From Gammaproteobacteria bacterium (lineage in GTDB: Bacteria > Pseudomonadota > Gammaproteobacteria > Pseudomonadales > Azotimanducaceae): 64,000 nucleotides of DNA. The DNA is taken from the NCBI GenBank assembly GCA_012269545.1, contig JAAXKB010000039.1:91670-155669 (forward strand), in the 5' to 3' direction. Made by a program: the position numbers and the translations under genes. The notes below the pieces were generated by a model. It was not told where the DNA came from and did not search any database. It was given only the letters and a program-made list of their open reading frames with translations. This document shows, one piece after another, positions 20,337 through 29,161 of this stretch (its first letter is position 1; every line of letters starts with the position of its first letter).

Positions 20337-20738
20337 ATGTCCCGGGAAACTATCGTCACTGACAATGCACCCAGTGCCATCGGCACCTACTCTCAGGCGA
20401 TCAAAACCGGCCCGGGGAACTTGGTCTTCATTTCAGGACAGATTCCATTGGTGCCCCACGCGGATCCGGCACAAATGGCACTGATCAGTGATGATTTTGT
20501 CGAGCAAGCCCATCAGGTGTTCAAAAATCTGATTGCCGTTGCCGAGGCTGCTGGAGGCGGATTGGCCGACTGTGTCAAACTCAACATTTATCTCACAGAT
20601 TTAGGCAAGTTCGCAGACGTCAATAGCGTCATGGCCGAGTACGTGCCCGAGCCCTATCCAGCGCGCGCAGCGGTGGAAGTATCCGCATTGCCCAAGGGTG
20701 CACAAATCGAAATTGATGCCATTATGGTGCTTAACTAA
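20337..20738 (+). CDS. ridA: RidA family reactive intermediate/imine deaminase
   Basis: RidA proteins hydrolyse 2-aminoacrylate and related imines released by PLP enzymes. The family pattern is seen in SAIGTYSQAIKTGPGNLVFISGQIPL at the N-terminus and YPARAAVEVSALPKGAQIEIDAI at the C-terminus, including the conserved arginine and glutamate positions. Length 133 aa is normal. It follows spoT by 37 nt and is probably in the same operon. Confidence 0.92.
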   Translation: MSRETIVTDNAPSAIGTYSQAIKTGPGNLVFISGQIPLVPHADPAQMALISDDFVEQAHQVFKNLIAVAEAAGGGLADCVKLNIYLTDLGKFADVNSVMAEYVPEPYPARAAVEVSALPKGAQIEIDAIMVLN

Positions 20739-20754
20739 CCGGCACCGATTACCT

Positions 20755-22770
20755 ATGGCAGCGGACCCCCAAGGCAGCGTCGCCCAACTCAAGGGTATCG
20801 GGCCCAAGCTCCAACAAACTCTGGAACGCTTAGGCGTCTATCGCCTGATGGATTTGCTGATACACCTTCCCACCCGATACCAAGATCGCTCCAAGATCAC
20901 ACCGCTAAGCGCACTGCGGGCGGGGGAAGAGGCATTTGTGCAAGGCGAGATTCTTGGCAGTAAAATTGCTTTTGGTCGCACCCGCAGTCTGGAGGTGCTG
21001 ATCAGCGACGGCCAGCGTGACCTGCGCCTGCGGTTTTTCCATTTCAACAAAGCGCAGCAGCGCAGTCTGGAAGCCGGCAAATACGTACGGGCCTTTGGCA
21101 ACGTGGCCTTTATCGGACGGCATTTGGCCATGGCCCATCCTGAATATCAGATATTCGATGGACCGCCGCCGCCGCCAAAACCCGAGCTGATTCCTGTTTA
21201 TCCCACCACCCAAGGGCTGGGTCAGGCAAGACTGCGTAATCTCACTCGCGCCCTGCAACAGATACGTTGGCCATCCGGGGCGGGCACGCCCTTTGAAAAA
21301 TTGCTATATCTGCATCAACCCGATGACTTAAACCGCATCGACGAGGTCACCGAGGCGCTGGCACTTGATGAACTGTGCGCCTACTACGTGATCATGAAGC
21401 GGCGAGCACTCAAGCGGCGCAAACAGCAGGCCCTTACCTTGCCCCAGAAGGCAGGCCTTGGCCGCCAGCTTAGGGACAATCTGGCTTTTGACCTGACTCG
21501 AGCCCAAAGCCGGGTCATTCGTGAGACGCTCACTGACCTACAAAATAATGTGCCGATGTTGCGACTGGTGCAGGGTGATGTGGGTTCTGGCAAAACCATC
21601 GTCGCCGCTTTTGCCGCCATCCGGGCCATTGAGCACGGCTGCCAAACAGCGATCATGGCCCCAACAGAACTGTTGGCCGAACAGCATCAGCTAAATTTTC
21701 AGCAGTGGCTGGAACCCCTTGGCGTCAACGTGGCCTTATTGACCGGTCAGATGCCAGCGAAGGAGCAACGCGCCACGCTTGCTGCCATCGAAAGCGGCGA
21801 GGTACAGGTAGTCATCGGCACACATGCCCTGTTTCAGGACAGGGTGGCGTTTAACAAACTAGCCTTGGTCATTATTGACGAACAACATCGCTTTGGCGTG
21901 CACCAGCGCATGGCGCTGCAAAACAAAGGCGCCTTCCCACATCAGCTGGTGATGACCGCCACCCCAATTCCCCGCACGCTGACCATGACCCTATACGCCG
22001 ATATGGACGTGTCTGTTATCGATGAGCTGCCAAAGGGCCGTCAACCCATCACCACACACACCGCAGCGCAATCAAAACGCGCCGAACTGATCGCCCGGTT
22101 AGAGCAGATATTGGGGCAAGGCCAACAGGCCTATTGGGTCTGCACGCTAATCGAACCGTCGGAGGAAATTGACGCTCTGTCTGCTGAAGAAGCTTTCGCG
22201 TTGCTTAGCCGCGCACTCCCGAATGTCAAAGTCGCCTTGCTACATGGCCGCATGAAGGGCGATGAGAAGGTGGAAGTGATGCGTGCTTTCAAAGCCGGCG
22301 AATATCAACTGTTGGTGGCCACGACCGTCGTCGAGGTCGGCGTCGACGTTCCCAACGCGACGCATATGTTCATCGAGAATGCCGAACGCTTGGGGCTTGC
22401 TCAACTGCACCAATTGCGCGGCCGAGTAGGGCGAGGCAGTCTGGCCAGTCGATGCTTTTTGCTCTTCAAGCCGGGCGTCAGTCAGGCTGGCCAACATCGG
22501 TTGAACGCGCTGAGGGAAAGTCAGGATGGCTTTTATTTGGCCGAGCAGGACCTCAAACTGCGCGGGCCCGGCGATATTTTGGGCACACGACAGTCTGGCG
22601 AGCAAAGTTTCAAAATTGCCGACCTGGGCGAACACGCACACCTTATGCCGAGGGTTATCCAAAGAGGCGAGGCCTTGCTGGCGGCGCCAAAAGGCTCAGA
22701 CGACCACGTCCTTCTTCTCGGGCTGCTCAACACATGGGCAGCCTCAGACAACGAGCATCTCACTGTCTAA
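20755..22770 (+). CDS. recG: ATP-dependent DNA helicase RecG
   Basis: RecG reverses stalled forks and branch-migrates Holliday junctions. An N-terminal wedge/OB domain (about residues 60-150) precedes the helicase core with Walker A GDVGSGKTIVA, the DExH-type box IIDEQHRFGVHQR and motif III VMTATPIPRTL. The track start at 20698 overlaps ridA; the ATG at 20755 gives MAADPQGSVAQLKGIG with the usual helix-hairpin-like start, 671 aa. The stop overlaps the end of the convergent SDF symporter gene. Confidence 0.95.
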   Translation: MAADPQGSVAQLKGIGPKLQQTLERLGVYRLMDLLIHLPTRYQDRSKITPLSALRAGEEAFVQGEILGSKIAFGRTRSLEVLISDGQRDLRLRFFHFNKAQQRSLEAGKYVRAFGNVAFIGRHLAMAHPEYQIFDGPPPPPKPELIPVYPTTQGLGQARLRNLTRALQQIRWPSGAGTPFEKLLYLHQPDDLNRIDEVTEALALDELCAYYVIMKRRALKRRKQQALTLPQKAGLGRQLRDNLAFDLTRAQSRVIRETLTDLQNNVPMLRLVQGDVGSGKTIVAAFAAIRAIEHGCQTAIMAPTELLAEQHQLNFQQWLEPLGVNVALLTGQMPAKEQRATLAAIESGEVQVVIGTHALFQDRVAFNKLALVIIDEQHRFGVHQRMALQNKGAFPHQLVMTATPIPRTLTMTLYADMDVSVIDELPKGRQPITTHTAAQSKRAELIARLEQILGQGQQAYWVCTLIEPSEEIDALSAEEAFALLSRALPNVKVALLHGRMKGDEKVEVMRAFKAGEYQLLVATTVVEVGVDVPNATHMFIENAERLGLAQLHQLRGRVGRGSLASRCFLLFKPGVSQAGQHRLNALRESQDGFYLAEQDLKLRGPGDILGTRQSGEQSFKIADLGEHAHLMPRVIQRGEALLAAPKGSDDHVLLLGLLNTWAASDNEHLTV

Positions 22771-24038
22771 GACGCCGTTTGCACCTCTGGGGCGGCAAAA
22801 ATCTCACGATCCAGCTTGTCTTCGCTGGACGCCACGATGGTGGCCACCGTGGCATCACCGGTCACATTGACCGCAGTACGCAACATGTCGAGCAAGCGAT
22901 CAACGCCAATGATCAGCGCAATACCCTCGACGGGTAAACCCACCTGATCGAGCACCAAGGTCAGCATGATCAAGCCCACGCCGGGCACCGCAGCAGTGCC
23001 AATCGAGGCCAGCGTCGCAGTAAGCACTACGGTCAGCAGCGCACTTAAGGTCAGGTCGATGCCGTAAAACTGTGCGATAAACACCGTGGCAACCCCCTGC
23101 ATGATGGCGGTGCCGTCCATATTGATGGTCGCGCCTAGGGGAACGGCAAAGGACGATACGTTATTTTGCACACCCAGCTTGTGCTCCACCGTGCGCAAGG
23201 TTACTGGCAGGGTCGCGCCGCTGGACGATGTGGAAAAAGCAACGAGTTGGACCTCACGCATTTTGCGCAGGAACATCAACGGACTGAGACCCGTGAGAGT
23301 TTTCAACAGCAGGGGGTAGGCCACGGACGCATGCACCAGCAGAGCGATGACAACGGTGGCAAAGTACATGGCGACTTTTGCGATTTCAGCCAAGCCTAAG
23401 GTCGCCCCGAGCTGGGTCATCAAACAAAACACACCGACGGGCGTGAGTGAAACGATCATGGAAATAAGACGCACAATGACGTCATTGAGATCCGAAAAAA
23501 ACACCCGCAGTCTTTCGCCGCTTGCCCCTGATTTACTCAGAGCCAAGCCGAAAAGCAGGGCAAATAAAATCACCTGCAGCATCATGCCTTCAGCCATGGC
23601 GGCGATGGGATTGCTCGGAACAACATTAATAAATGTATCTTTCACGCTAGGAGCGGGTTTAGGCTCAAAAGTCGATGCCGAAGCCAGATCACCGGCGCTT
23701 TCGCCGCCGAGCCCTGGGTCGGTGGCCAGCGCAATCATCATGGCCAAGGACACTGCCACCGCTGTGGTCAGCAAGTACAAACCGATCGTTTTGCCGCCTA
23801 AGCGACCCACGCTACCGGTATCACCGAGACTGGCAGCACCGCAGACAAGAGAGACGAACACCAAGGGCACGACCAACATTTTCAGAAGGGCGATGAAGAT
23901 ACGCCCACCGGCATCAATGAACCCATCGAGAACGACAGCGTTAACCAGATGCTCCTGCGGCAGTGCCAGCCACTGAAGAAGAGCGCCGAGGCTTATGCCG
24001 ACGCCCATGGCAATTAGAATTCGTTGTGTCAGGCTCAC
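22767..24038 (-). CDS. SDF family sodium/proton-coupled dicarboxylate or amino-acid symporter (GltP/DctA type)
   Basis: A 423-aa secondary transporter with about eight membrane helices plus re-entrant loops. The first re-entrant loop reads STSSSGATLPVTLR and the second-half motif reads GATINMDGTAIMQGVATVF, both diagnostic of the SDF family. Substrate (glutamate/aspartate or C4-dicarboxylate) cannot be fixed from sequence by eye. The start is GTG at 24038 with a GGGGAT site. It converges on recG with overlapping stop codons. Confidence 0.9.
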   Translation of the reverse strand: MSLTQRILIAMGVGISLGALLQWLALPQEHLVNAVVLDGFIDAGGRIFIALLKMLVVPLVFVSLVCGAASLGDTGSVGRLGGKTIGLYLLTTAVAVSLAMMIALATDPGLGGESAGDLASASTFEPKPAPSVKDTFINVVPSNPIAAMAEGMMLQVILFALLFGLALSKSGASGERLRVFFSDLNDVIVRLISMIVSLTPVGVFCLMTQLGATLGLAEIAKVAMYFATVVIALLVHASVAYPLLLKTLTGLSPLMFLRKMREVQLVAFSTSSSGATLPVTLRTVEHKLGVQNNVSSFAVPLGATINMDGTAIMQGVATVFIAQFYGIDLTLSALLTVVLTATLASIGTAAVPGVGLIMLTLVLDQVGLPVEGIALIIGVDRLLDMLRTAVNVTGDATVATIVASSEDKLDREIFAAPEVQTAS

Positions 24039-24077
24039 GCTATCCCCAATAGCTCAAAGCAGGTGCCCAACTATAGC

Positions 24078-24245
24078 TCAACCGATTTCGATCATCTCGA
24101 AATCTGCTTTACCTACGCCGCATTCTGGGCAAATAAAGTCCTCATCGACATCGTCCCAAGCCGTCCCGGGGGCTATGCCCTCGTCTTCATAGCCTTCGGC
24201 TTCATCGTAAATCCAGCCGCAGACAATGCATTGCCACTTTTTCAT
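24078..24245 (-). CDS. rubA: Rubredoxin
   Basis: This 55-residue electron carrier holds one iron in two CxxC-type knuckles: CIVCGW at residues 6-11 and CPECGVGK near residue 39. The track start is ten codons too early; MKKWQCIVCG at 24245 is the natural N-terminus. Partners such as rubredoxin reductase or an alkane hydroxylase are not in the window. It is divergent from ubiA, a common arrangement in gammaproteobacteria. Confidence 0.95.
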   Translation of the reverse strand: MKKWQCIVCGWIYDEAEGYEDEGIAPGTAWDDVDEDFICPECGVGKADFEMIEIG

Positions 24246-24355
24246 ATCACAGGTGCTCGCTCTGTAGGGTCGCAAAAGCGGCGTACGCTATAGACAGCAC
24301 CAAAAAAATGCAACGTTAAGGACCGTCTTCGCTGCACCAAAAGCAGCTTCGGCTA

Positions 24356-25294
24356 GTGGAGGTGTTCTCAGGAAATCAATACACTGGACTGTCTTCCGCC
24401 GTTGGATTCACAGCCGTTTTGACCGCCCAATCGCCTTCTGCCGCGACACTGCAAGACTATTTGCGCCTTATGCGGCTCGATCGGCCGGTGGGGACCTTGT
24501 TGTTACTCTGGCCAACGTTGGCGGCACTGGTGATGGCCGCGGAGGGCATACCACCCCTGTATCTGATCGTCATATTCACCGTGGGGACGTTCACCATGCG
24601 CAGCGCAGGCTGTGTGATTAACGACTACGCCGACAGAAAGGTAGACGGCGCTGTCAAACGCACCAAGGATCGTCCGTTGGTGACCGGGGCGATTAACGAA
24701 AGGCAAGCCCTGAGCTTATTCGTCGGCTTAGTGGCAGGATCAGGGTTCTTAATTTTATTTTTGAACACGACAACCCAGCTACTCGCCGTCGCAGGATTGG
24801 GGTTGGCGGTCATATACCCCTTTATGAAACGTCATACTCATCTGCCTCAGGTCGTACTCGGCGCCGCGTTCAGCTGGGGGATATTGATGGCTTGGTCTGC
24901 CCAAGGACTGGGCGTGCCGCGCGAAGCCGGACTGCTCTTCATTGGGTCTTTGTTCTGGATCGTAGCCTACGATACCGAATACGCCATGGTAGACCGGGAC
25001 GACGATCTGATCATTGGTATCAAGAGCACGGCGATTTTATTCGGCGATCTGGACCGGTTTATGATTTGCCTGCTGCAAAGCCTCGCCTTGGGCACCTGGT
25101 TTTTGTTGGGGGTAAGTCTGGATTATCGGAACGCTTTCTTCATCGGGCTCATTGTCGCTACCGGCCTCTTTGCCTACCAGCAACACCTGATTCGAGACCG
25201 CCGTCGGGCAGGCTGCTTTGCCGCCTTCAAAAACAACATTTGGGTTGGCTTCGCCTTACTCACATCAACGCTGATTGAAGTGGCGGCAAGGTAG
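24356..25294 (+). CDS. ubiA: 4-hydroxybenzoate polyprenyltransferase UbiA
   Basis: UbiA prenylates 4-hydroxybenzoate in ubiquinone synthesis at the inner membrane. The first aspartate-rich motif is NDYADRKVDGAVKRTKDRPL and the second DTEYAMVDRDDD, with about eight to nine membrane helices. The start is uncertain: the track uses GTG at 24356 (312 aa), while conserved sequence begins at DYLRLMRLDRPVGTLLLLWP around residue 38, so an in-frame TTG near residue 22 is possible. ubiC is not adjacent. The stop is directly followed by the dctQ ATG. Confidence 0.93.
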   Translation: MEVFSGNQYTGLSSAVGFTAVLTAQSPSAATLQDYLRLMRLDRPVGTLLLLWPTLAALVMAAEGIPPLYLIVIFTVGTFTMRSAGCVINDYADRKVDGAVKRTKDRPLVTGAINERQALSLFVGLVAGSGFLILFLNTTTQLLAVAGLGLAVIYPFMKRHTHLPQVVLGAAFSWGILMAWSAQGLGVPREAGLLFIGSLFWIVAYDTEYAMVDRDDDLIIGIKSTAILFGDLDRFMICLLQSLALGTWFLLGVSLDYRNAFFIGLIVATGLFAYQQHLIRDRRRAGCFAAFKNNIWVGFALLTSTLIEVAAR

Positions 25295-25798
25295 ATGACG
25301 GCCCTGCATTTGCTCACAAAGTTGAGTGCCCTGACCCACGCCGTTGTGCGTCCGCTGCGTTGGCTGGCTCTGGTTATGGTGCTGCTGACCTTCGCCATCG
25401 TCATTCTTCGTTACGCCTTAAACACCGGTGGCGTTCTGCTGCAAGAAAGTGTCATGTACCTGCACGGCGTGTTTTTTATGCTGGCCATCGCCCTTGGCGT
25501 CGGTGAAAACACGCATGTGCGAGTTGACATCGTTTACAGTCGTCTCACACCCGACCAGCAGCGGTGGATCGATCTGGCCGGCCACGTACTTTTTCTGATA
25601 CCAGTAGCCGGATTTATTGTCTGGGTCAGTCTGCCCTACGCGGGCAACAGCTGGCAGATTCTGGAAGGTTCCTCCGAAGTCGGCGGTATACCCGCCGTCT
25701 TTCTGCTCAAAACCCTCATTCCCCTGACCGGTGTGCTGCTGATCTTTCAGGGAATCGCCGGTATCGCATCCATTTTGTTGGCCAAGTACCACGCATGA
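25295..25798 (+). CDS. dctQ: TRAP transporter small permease (DctQ type)
   Basis: A 167-residue protein with four hydrophobic helices (first about 22-42: LRWLALVMVLLTFAIVILRYAL), as in the small membrane subunit of tripartite ATP-independent periplasmic transporters. The stretch ENTHVRVDIVYSRLTPDQQRWIDL is characteristic of DctQ proteins. It begins directly after the ubiA stop and overlaps dctM by 4 nt (ATGA). It works with DctM and the periplasmic DctP encoded at 27996-29141. Confidence 0.92.
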   Translation: MTALHLLTKLSALTHAVVRPLRWLALVMVLLTFAIVILRYALNTGGVLLQESVMYLHGVFFMLAIALGVGENTHVRVDIVYSRLTPDQQRWIDLAGHVLFLIPVAGFIVWVSLPYAGNSWQILEGSSEVGGIPAVFLLKTLIPLTGVLLIFQGIAGIASILLAKYHA

Positions 25799-27153
25799 AC
25801 CTGACACCCTTAGCTCTCTTTGCAGTGACTTTTGCAGCGCTACTGGCCGGTTATCCGGTCGCTCTCACCTTGGCCGGCGTGGCCCTGATCTTCGCCTTTG
25901 TCGGCACTCTCACGGGCGCATTCAACCCTGCGGACTTGGGATTTGCTGCGGGCAGGCTGTTCGGCATCATCACCAATCAAACCCTGATCGCCGTACCTTT
26001 ATTCGTCTTTATGGGTGTCTTGCTTGAAAAAACCCGGATCGCCGAAGACTTGCTCGCCAACTTATCGAATTTATTGGGACGATACCGTGGCGGTCTGGCC
26101 ATCACGGTTATTCTGGTGGGCATGCTCATGGCCGCCAGCACGGGTATTGTAGGGGCGACCGTCGTCACCATGGGACTGATGTCCCTGCCCATCATGCTCC
26201 AGCGCGGCTACCCCGCCAGCCTGGCTACCGGAACCATATGCGCTACCGGCACACTGGGTCAGATCATCCCGCCGTCCATCGCCTTGGTGCTGTTAGGCGA
26301 CGTGCTGTCCAACGGCTATCAGCAGGCCCAGCTGAGTATGGGCATCTTCGCTCCCAAATCGATTTCCGTCGGTGACCTGTTTGCCGGCGCGATCATTCCG
26401 GGGCTGTGTTTGGTGGGCCTGTATCTGGCCTACATCTTGGTGCGGGTCATCATCGCTCCGCAGTCCATGCCACCTGCCGAGCGTACCGAAGACGTGGCCT
26501 TGGCGCCGGTACTGGGCGCCCTGGCACCTCCGCTTCTGCTAATCGTTGCCGTACTGGGTTCGATTTTAGGCGGCTATGCGACCCCCACCGAAGCCGCCGG
26601 CGTGGGTGCCTTCGGTGCCCTGTTGCTGGGCCTTTCCTACGGGCGCATTAACCAACAGGTATTATCTGAGGTGGGCAGTGCAACCCTATCCACCACCGGC
26701 ATGGTATTTTTCATTCTCGTCGGCGCATCGATTTTCTCTCTAGTGTTTCGTGGCTACGGCGGCGATGAAATGGTCCAAGCCTTATTTGCCCAAATGCCCG
26801 GCGGTATGTGGGGCGCACTGGGCATCGTCATGCTGGTCATCTTTTTGCTGGGTTTCATTCTCGACTTTATCGAGATCACTTTTGTCGTGGTGCCCATTGT
26901 CGGGCCGGTACTGATGGCCATGGGGGTTGATCCGATCTGGCTGGGCGTGCTGATCGCGGTGAATTTACAAACGTCATTTTTGACGCCGCCCTTTGGTTTT
27001 GCCCTGTTCTATCTGCGCGGTGTCGCTCCGCCGCAGGTCACCACCGGTGAAATTTATCGAGGCGTCATGCCCTTTATCGGCCTGCAGCTAGCACTGCTGG
27101 CAGCCTTGCTGGTTTGGCCCAGTCTGGCGACGTGGTTGCCGTCTCAACTCTAG
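25795..27153 (+). CDS. dctM: TRAP transporter large permease (DctM type)
   Basis: The large, about twelve-helix membrane subunit of a TRAP transporter, driven by a sodium gradient in characterised systems. Typical blocks include FVFMGVLLEKTRIAEDLL, STGIVGATVVTMGLMSLP, GTICATGTLGQIIPPSIALVLLGD and LQTSFLTPPFGFALFYLRGVAP. The track start at 25564 overlaps dctQ; the ATG at 25795 (MNLTPLALFAV) overlaps the dctQ stop as ATGA and gives 452 aa. It converges on the enoyl-CoA hydratase-like gene with an 11-nt gap. Confidence 0.94.
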   Translation: MNLTPLALFAVTFAALLAGYPVALTLAGVALIFAFVGTLTGAFNPADLGFAAGRLFGIITNQTLIAVPLFVFMGVLLEKTRIAEDLLANLSNLLGRYRGGLAITVILVGMLMAASTGIVGATVVTMGLMSLPIMLQRGYPASLATGTICATGTLGQIIPPSIALVLLGDVLSNGYQQAQLSMGIFAPKSISVGDLFAGAIIPGLCLVGLYLAYILVRVIIAPQSMPPAERTEDVALAPVLGALAPPLLLIVAVLGSILGGYATPTEAAGVGAFGALLLGLSYGRINQQVLSEVGSATLSTTGMVFFILVGASIFSLVFRGYGGDEMVQALFAQMPGGMWGALGIVMLVIFLLGFILDFIEITFVVVPIVGPVLMAMGVDPIWLGVLIAVNLQTSFLTPPFGFALFYLRGVAPPQVTTGEIYRGVMPFIGLQLALLAALLVWPSLATWLPSQL

Positions 27154-27165
27154 TCCAGGTTTTAG

Positions 27166-27993
27166 TTAACGCACCGAAGGCCAGTCCGGTGGCCGTTTTT
27201 CAACTAAGGCAGCAATGCCTTCCTTGAAGTCTTCTTCGGTTGCCATGTCCGCGATCAAACGCTCGGATTCTACAACGGAGCTGGCCACGTCACGGTGCAA
27301 GTCCCTGTAGATCTGCCATCGGGTCTGACGCAGGGAATTCGGGGATACGCTGGCAACCAACTGATGTGCGTAGGCGAGAGTTTGCTCCAAAAGATCTGCT
27401 GGCGCGAAAATCTGGTTCACAAAGCCAAGCTGCAGAGCTTCATCACTGGTGAATACGCGGCTGGTCAACAGCAGATCGTTAGCACGACCCAGCCCGACGA
27501 TTTTTGGCAGCATCCATGACAGCCCGTATTCCGCCGGCAGATTTAGCTTGCCGTGGGCGGTGGTAAATTTCACCCCGGGTACGGCAAAGCGCAGATCCGC
27601 AAAGCATGCCAGCGCCAGCCCAACACCGGCGGCAGGACCGTTCATGGCAGCAATCACGGGCTTGTTCAGGCCGAAGTGGTAAGCAAAGGACGCATCAAAA
27701 TTCGCATCGGTTCCGAAACCGGGTTTGGCGATGTCAGCACTGATGCCTGAGTCATAAGCCCCCCGATCCGCATGACCACTGAGCGCTTGGCTGTCGCCGC
27801 CAACACAGAAACCCTTGCCGCGCCCGGTGACGACGATGGCTCGTACCTTATCATCGTCGTTTGCCTGTTTAAGCAGGTATCGATACTCGGTGTGCAGCCG
27901 GCCCGTCCAGGCATTCATGCGCTGAGGCCGGTTGAGCCAAATGATTGCGATGCCCTTGGCGTCGACTTCGTATTGCGTGTTCTTCAGTTCCAT
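27166..27993 (-). CDS. Enoyl-CoA hydratase/isomerase family protein
   Basis: A 275-aa crotonase-fold protein. The oxyanion-hole regions are visible: GKGFCVGGDSQALSG near residue 60 and AAMNGPAAGVGLALACFADLRFA near residue 120. In the second catalytic region the sequence reads KLNLPAEYGLSWMLPKIVG, with a Glu where hydratases carry their second catalytic Glu. Substrate is unknown. It lies 2 nt downstream of dctP, so the two are co-transcribed, hinting at breakdown of the imported acid via a CoA thioester (inference). Confidence 0.87.
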   Translation of the reverse strand: MELKNTQYEVDAKGIAIIWLNRPQRMNAWTGRLHTEYRYLLKQANDDDKVRAIVVTGRGKGFCVGGDSQALSGHADRGAYDSGISADIAKPGFGTDANFDASFAYHFGLNKPVIAAMNGPAAGVGLALACFADLRFAVPGVKFTTAHGKLNLPAEYGLSWMLPKIVGLGRANDLLLTSRVFTSDEALQLGFVNQIFAPADLLEQTLAYAHQLVASVSPNSLRQTRWQIYRDLHRDVASSVVESERLIADMATEEDFKEGIAALVEKRPPDWPSVR

Positions 27994-27995
27994 AT

Positions 27996-29141
27996 CTACT
28001 CAGTTTGTGCAGGCGCGGGCTCGCTGCGGACATTCAGATAGGCTTGCTCGCTGATACTGTGGTAGCGGCGAACGTCTTGCAGGAACCCCATGTAAGAATC
28101 GTAGATGCGCTTGGCTAGCGGGTCAGCGTCTGCAATCTCGGCCACTACCTCAGCCGACGCTGTCCGCAAGGCCGCTATCACGTCCTCGGGTAAACGCCGC
28201 AACTGCACATTGTGCTCGTTGATCAGCGTATCCAGAGCCGCGTTGTTTCTTGCCGTAAACTCGCTCAGCATGTCTTCATTAATGGCTTGGGTCGCTACTT
28301 CAACCATGGCCTGCAAGTCTGGCGGTAAGGCCTCCCAAGCCTCTTTGTTCACAATGGCTTCCAAGGTTGGACCCGGTTCATGCCACCCGGGGTAGTAGTA
28401 ATACTTGGCCGCCGTGTGCAGTGAGAACGCCAGGTCATTGTATGGTCCCACCCACTCTGTCGCGTCGATAACCCCAGTTTGCAGCGCGGTGAAAATTTCG
28501 CCGCCGGGCAGTACCACCGGCACACCTCCCGCTCGCGACAGTACTTCGCCGCCGATGCCCGGTATACGCATTTTCAGACCCTGCAGATCCTCGATGGAAT
28601 TGATTTCTTTGTTGAACCAACCCGCCATTTGCACACCGGAATTTCCCGCAGCAAAGGGCACCAAATTGAACTGCGCGTACAGTTCTCGCCACAGCTCCAT
28701 ACCGCCGCCATAGTGCAGCCAACCATTCATTTCTTGGCCGTTCATGCCAAAGGGAACGGTCGCGAACATGGCGGCAGCGGGATTTTTGCCGCGCCAGTAA
28801 TAGGCAGCGCCGTGACCCATCTGGGCGGTGCCTTGCGAGACTGCGTCAAAGACTTCGAGCGCGCCGACGAGTTCGCCTGCGCCATAGACTTTGATGTCCA
28901 GCCGACCATTGCTCATCACTCGAAGGCGCTCTGCTAAACGCTCCGGCGCTGCCCCAAGACCCGGTAGGTTCTTTGGCCAAGTGGTAATCATTTTCCACTG
29001 AAAGACCTGCGCGTCCGCTGCGCCCGACTGCACTGATCCTTGCGGCGATTCCTGCGCAGGTGCGCAAGCGCCGAGCACTAGCATCAGACATAGGCCGACG
29101 AACCACTTGTGCATCGAATTTTGCGTGTATTGCTGCCTCAT
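27996..29141 (-). CDS. dctP: TRAP transporter substrate-binding protein (DctP type), predicted lipoprotein
   Basis: The periplasmic receptor of a TRAP system. The start MRQQYTQ at 29141 has an AAGGAGC site; the track start is 21 codons too early. The N-terminus carries a lipobox (LVLGAC, Cys near residue 25), so it is probably membrane-anchored. The sequence (TTWPKNLPGLGAAPERLAER, MGHGAAYYWRGK, LPGGEIFTALQTGVIDATEWVGPYNDL, YYYPGWHEPG) follows the TakP/lactate-binding subgroup, suggesting a 2-oxo or 2-hydroxy monocarboxylate ligand (inference). The gene is encoded opposite to its permeases. Confidence 0.92.
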   Translation of the reverse strand: MRQQYTQNSMHKWFVGLCLMLVLGACAPAQESPQGSVQSGAADAQVFQWKMITTWPKNLPGLGAAPERLAERLRVMSNGRLDIKVYGAGELVGALEVFDAVSQGTAQMGHGAAYYWRGKNPAAAMFATVPFGMNGQEMNGWLHYGGGMELWRELYAQFNLVPFAAGNSGVQMAGWFNKEINSIEDLQGLKMRIPGIGGEVLSRAGGVPVVLPGGEIFTALQTGVIDATEWVGPYNDLAFSLHTAAKYYYYPGWHEPGPTLEAIVNKEAWEALPPDLQAMVEVATQAINEDMLSEFTARNNAALDTLINEHNVQLRRLPEDVIAALRTASAEVVAEIADADPLAKRIYDSYMGFLQDVRRYHSISEQAYLNVRSEPAPAQTE

Positions 29142-29161
29142 GATGGCATTGCTCCTTGACG

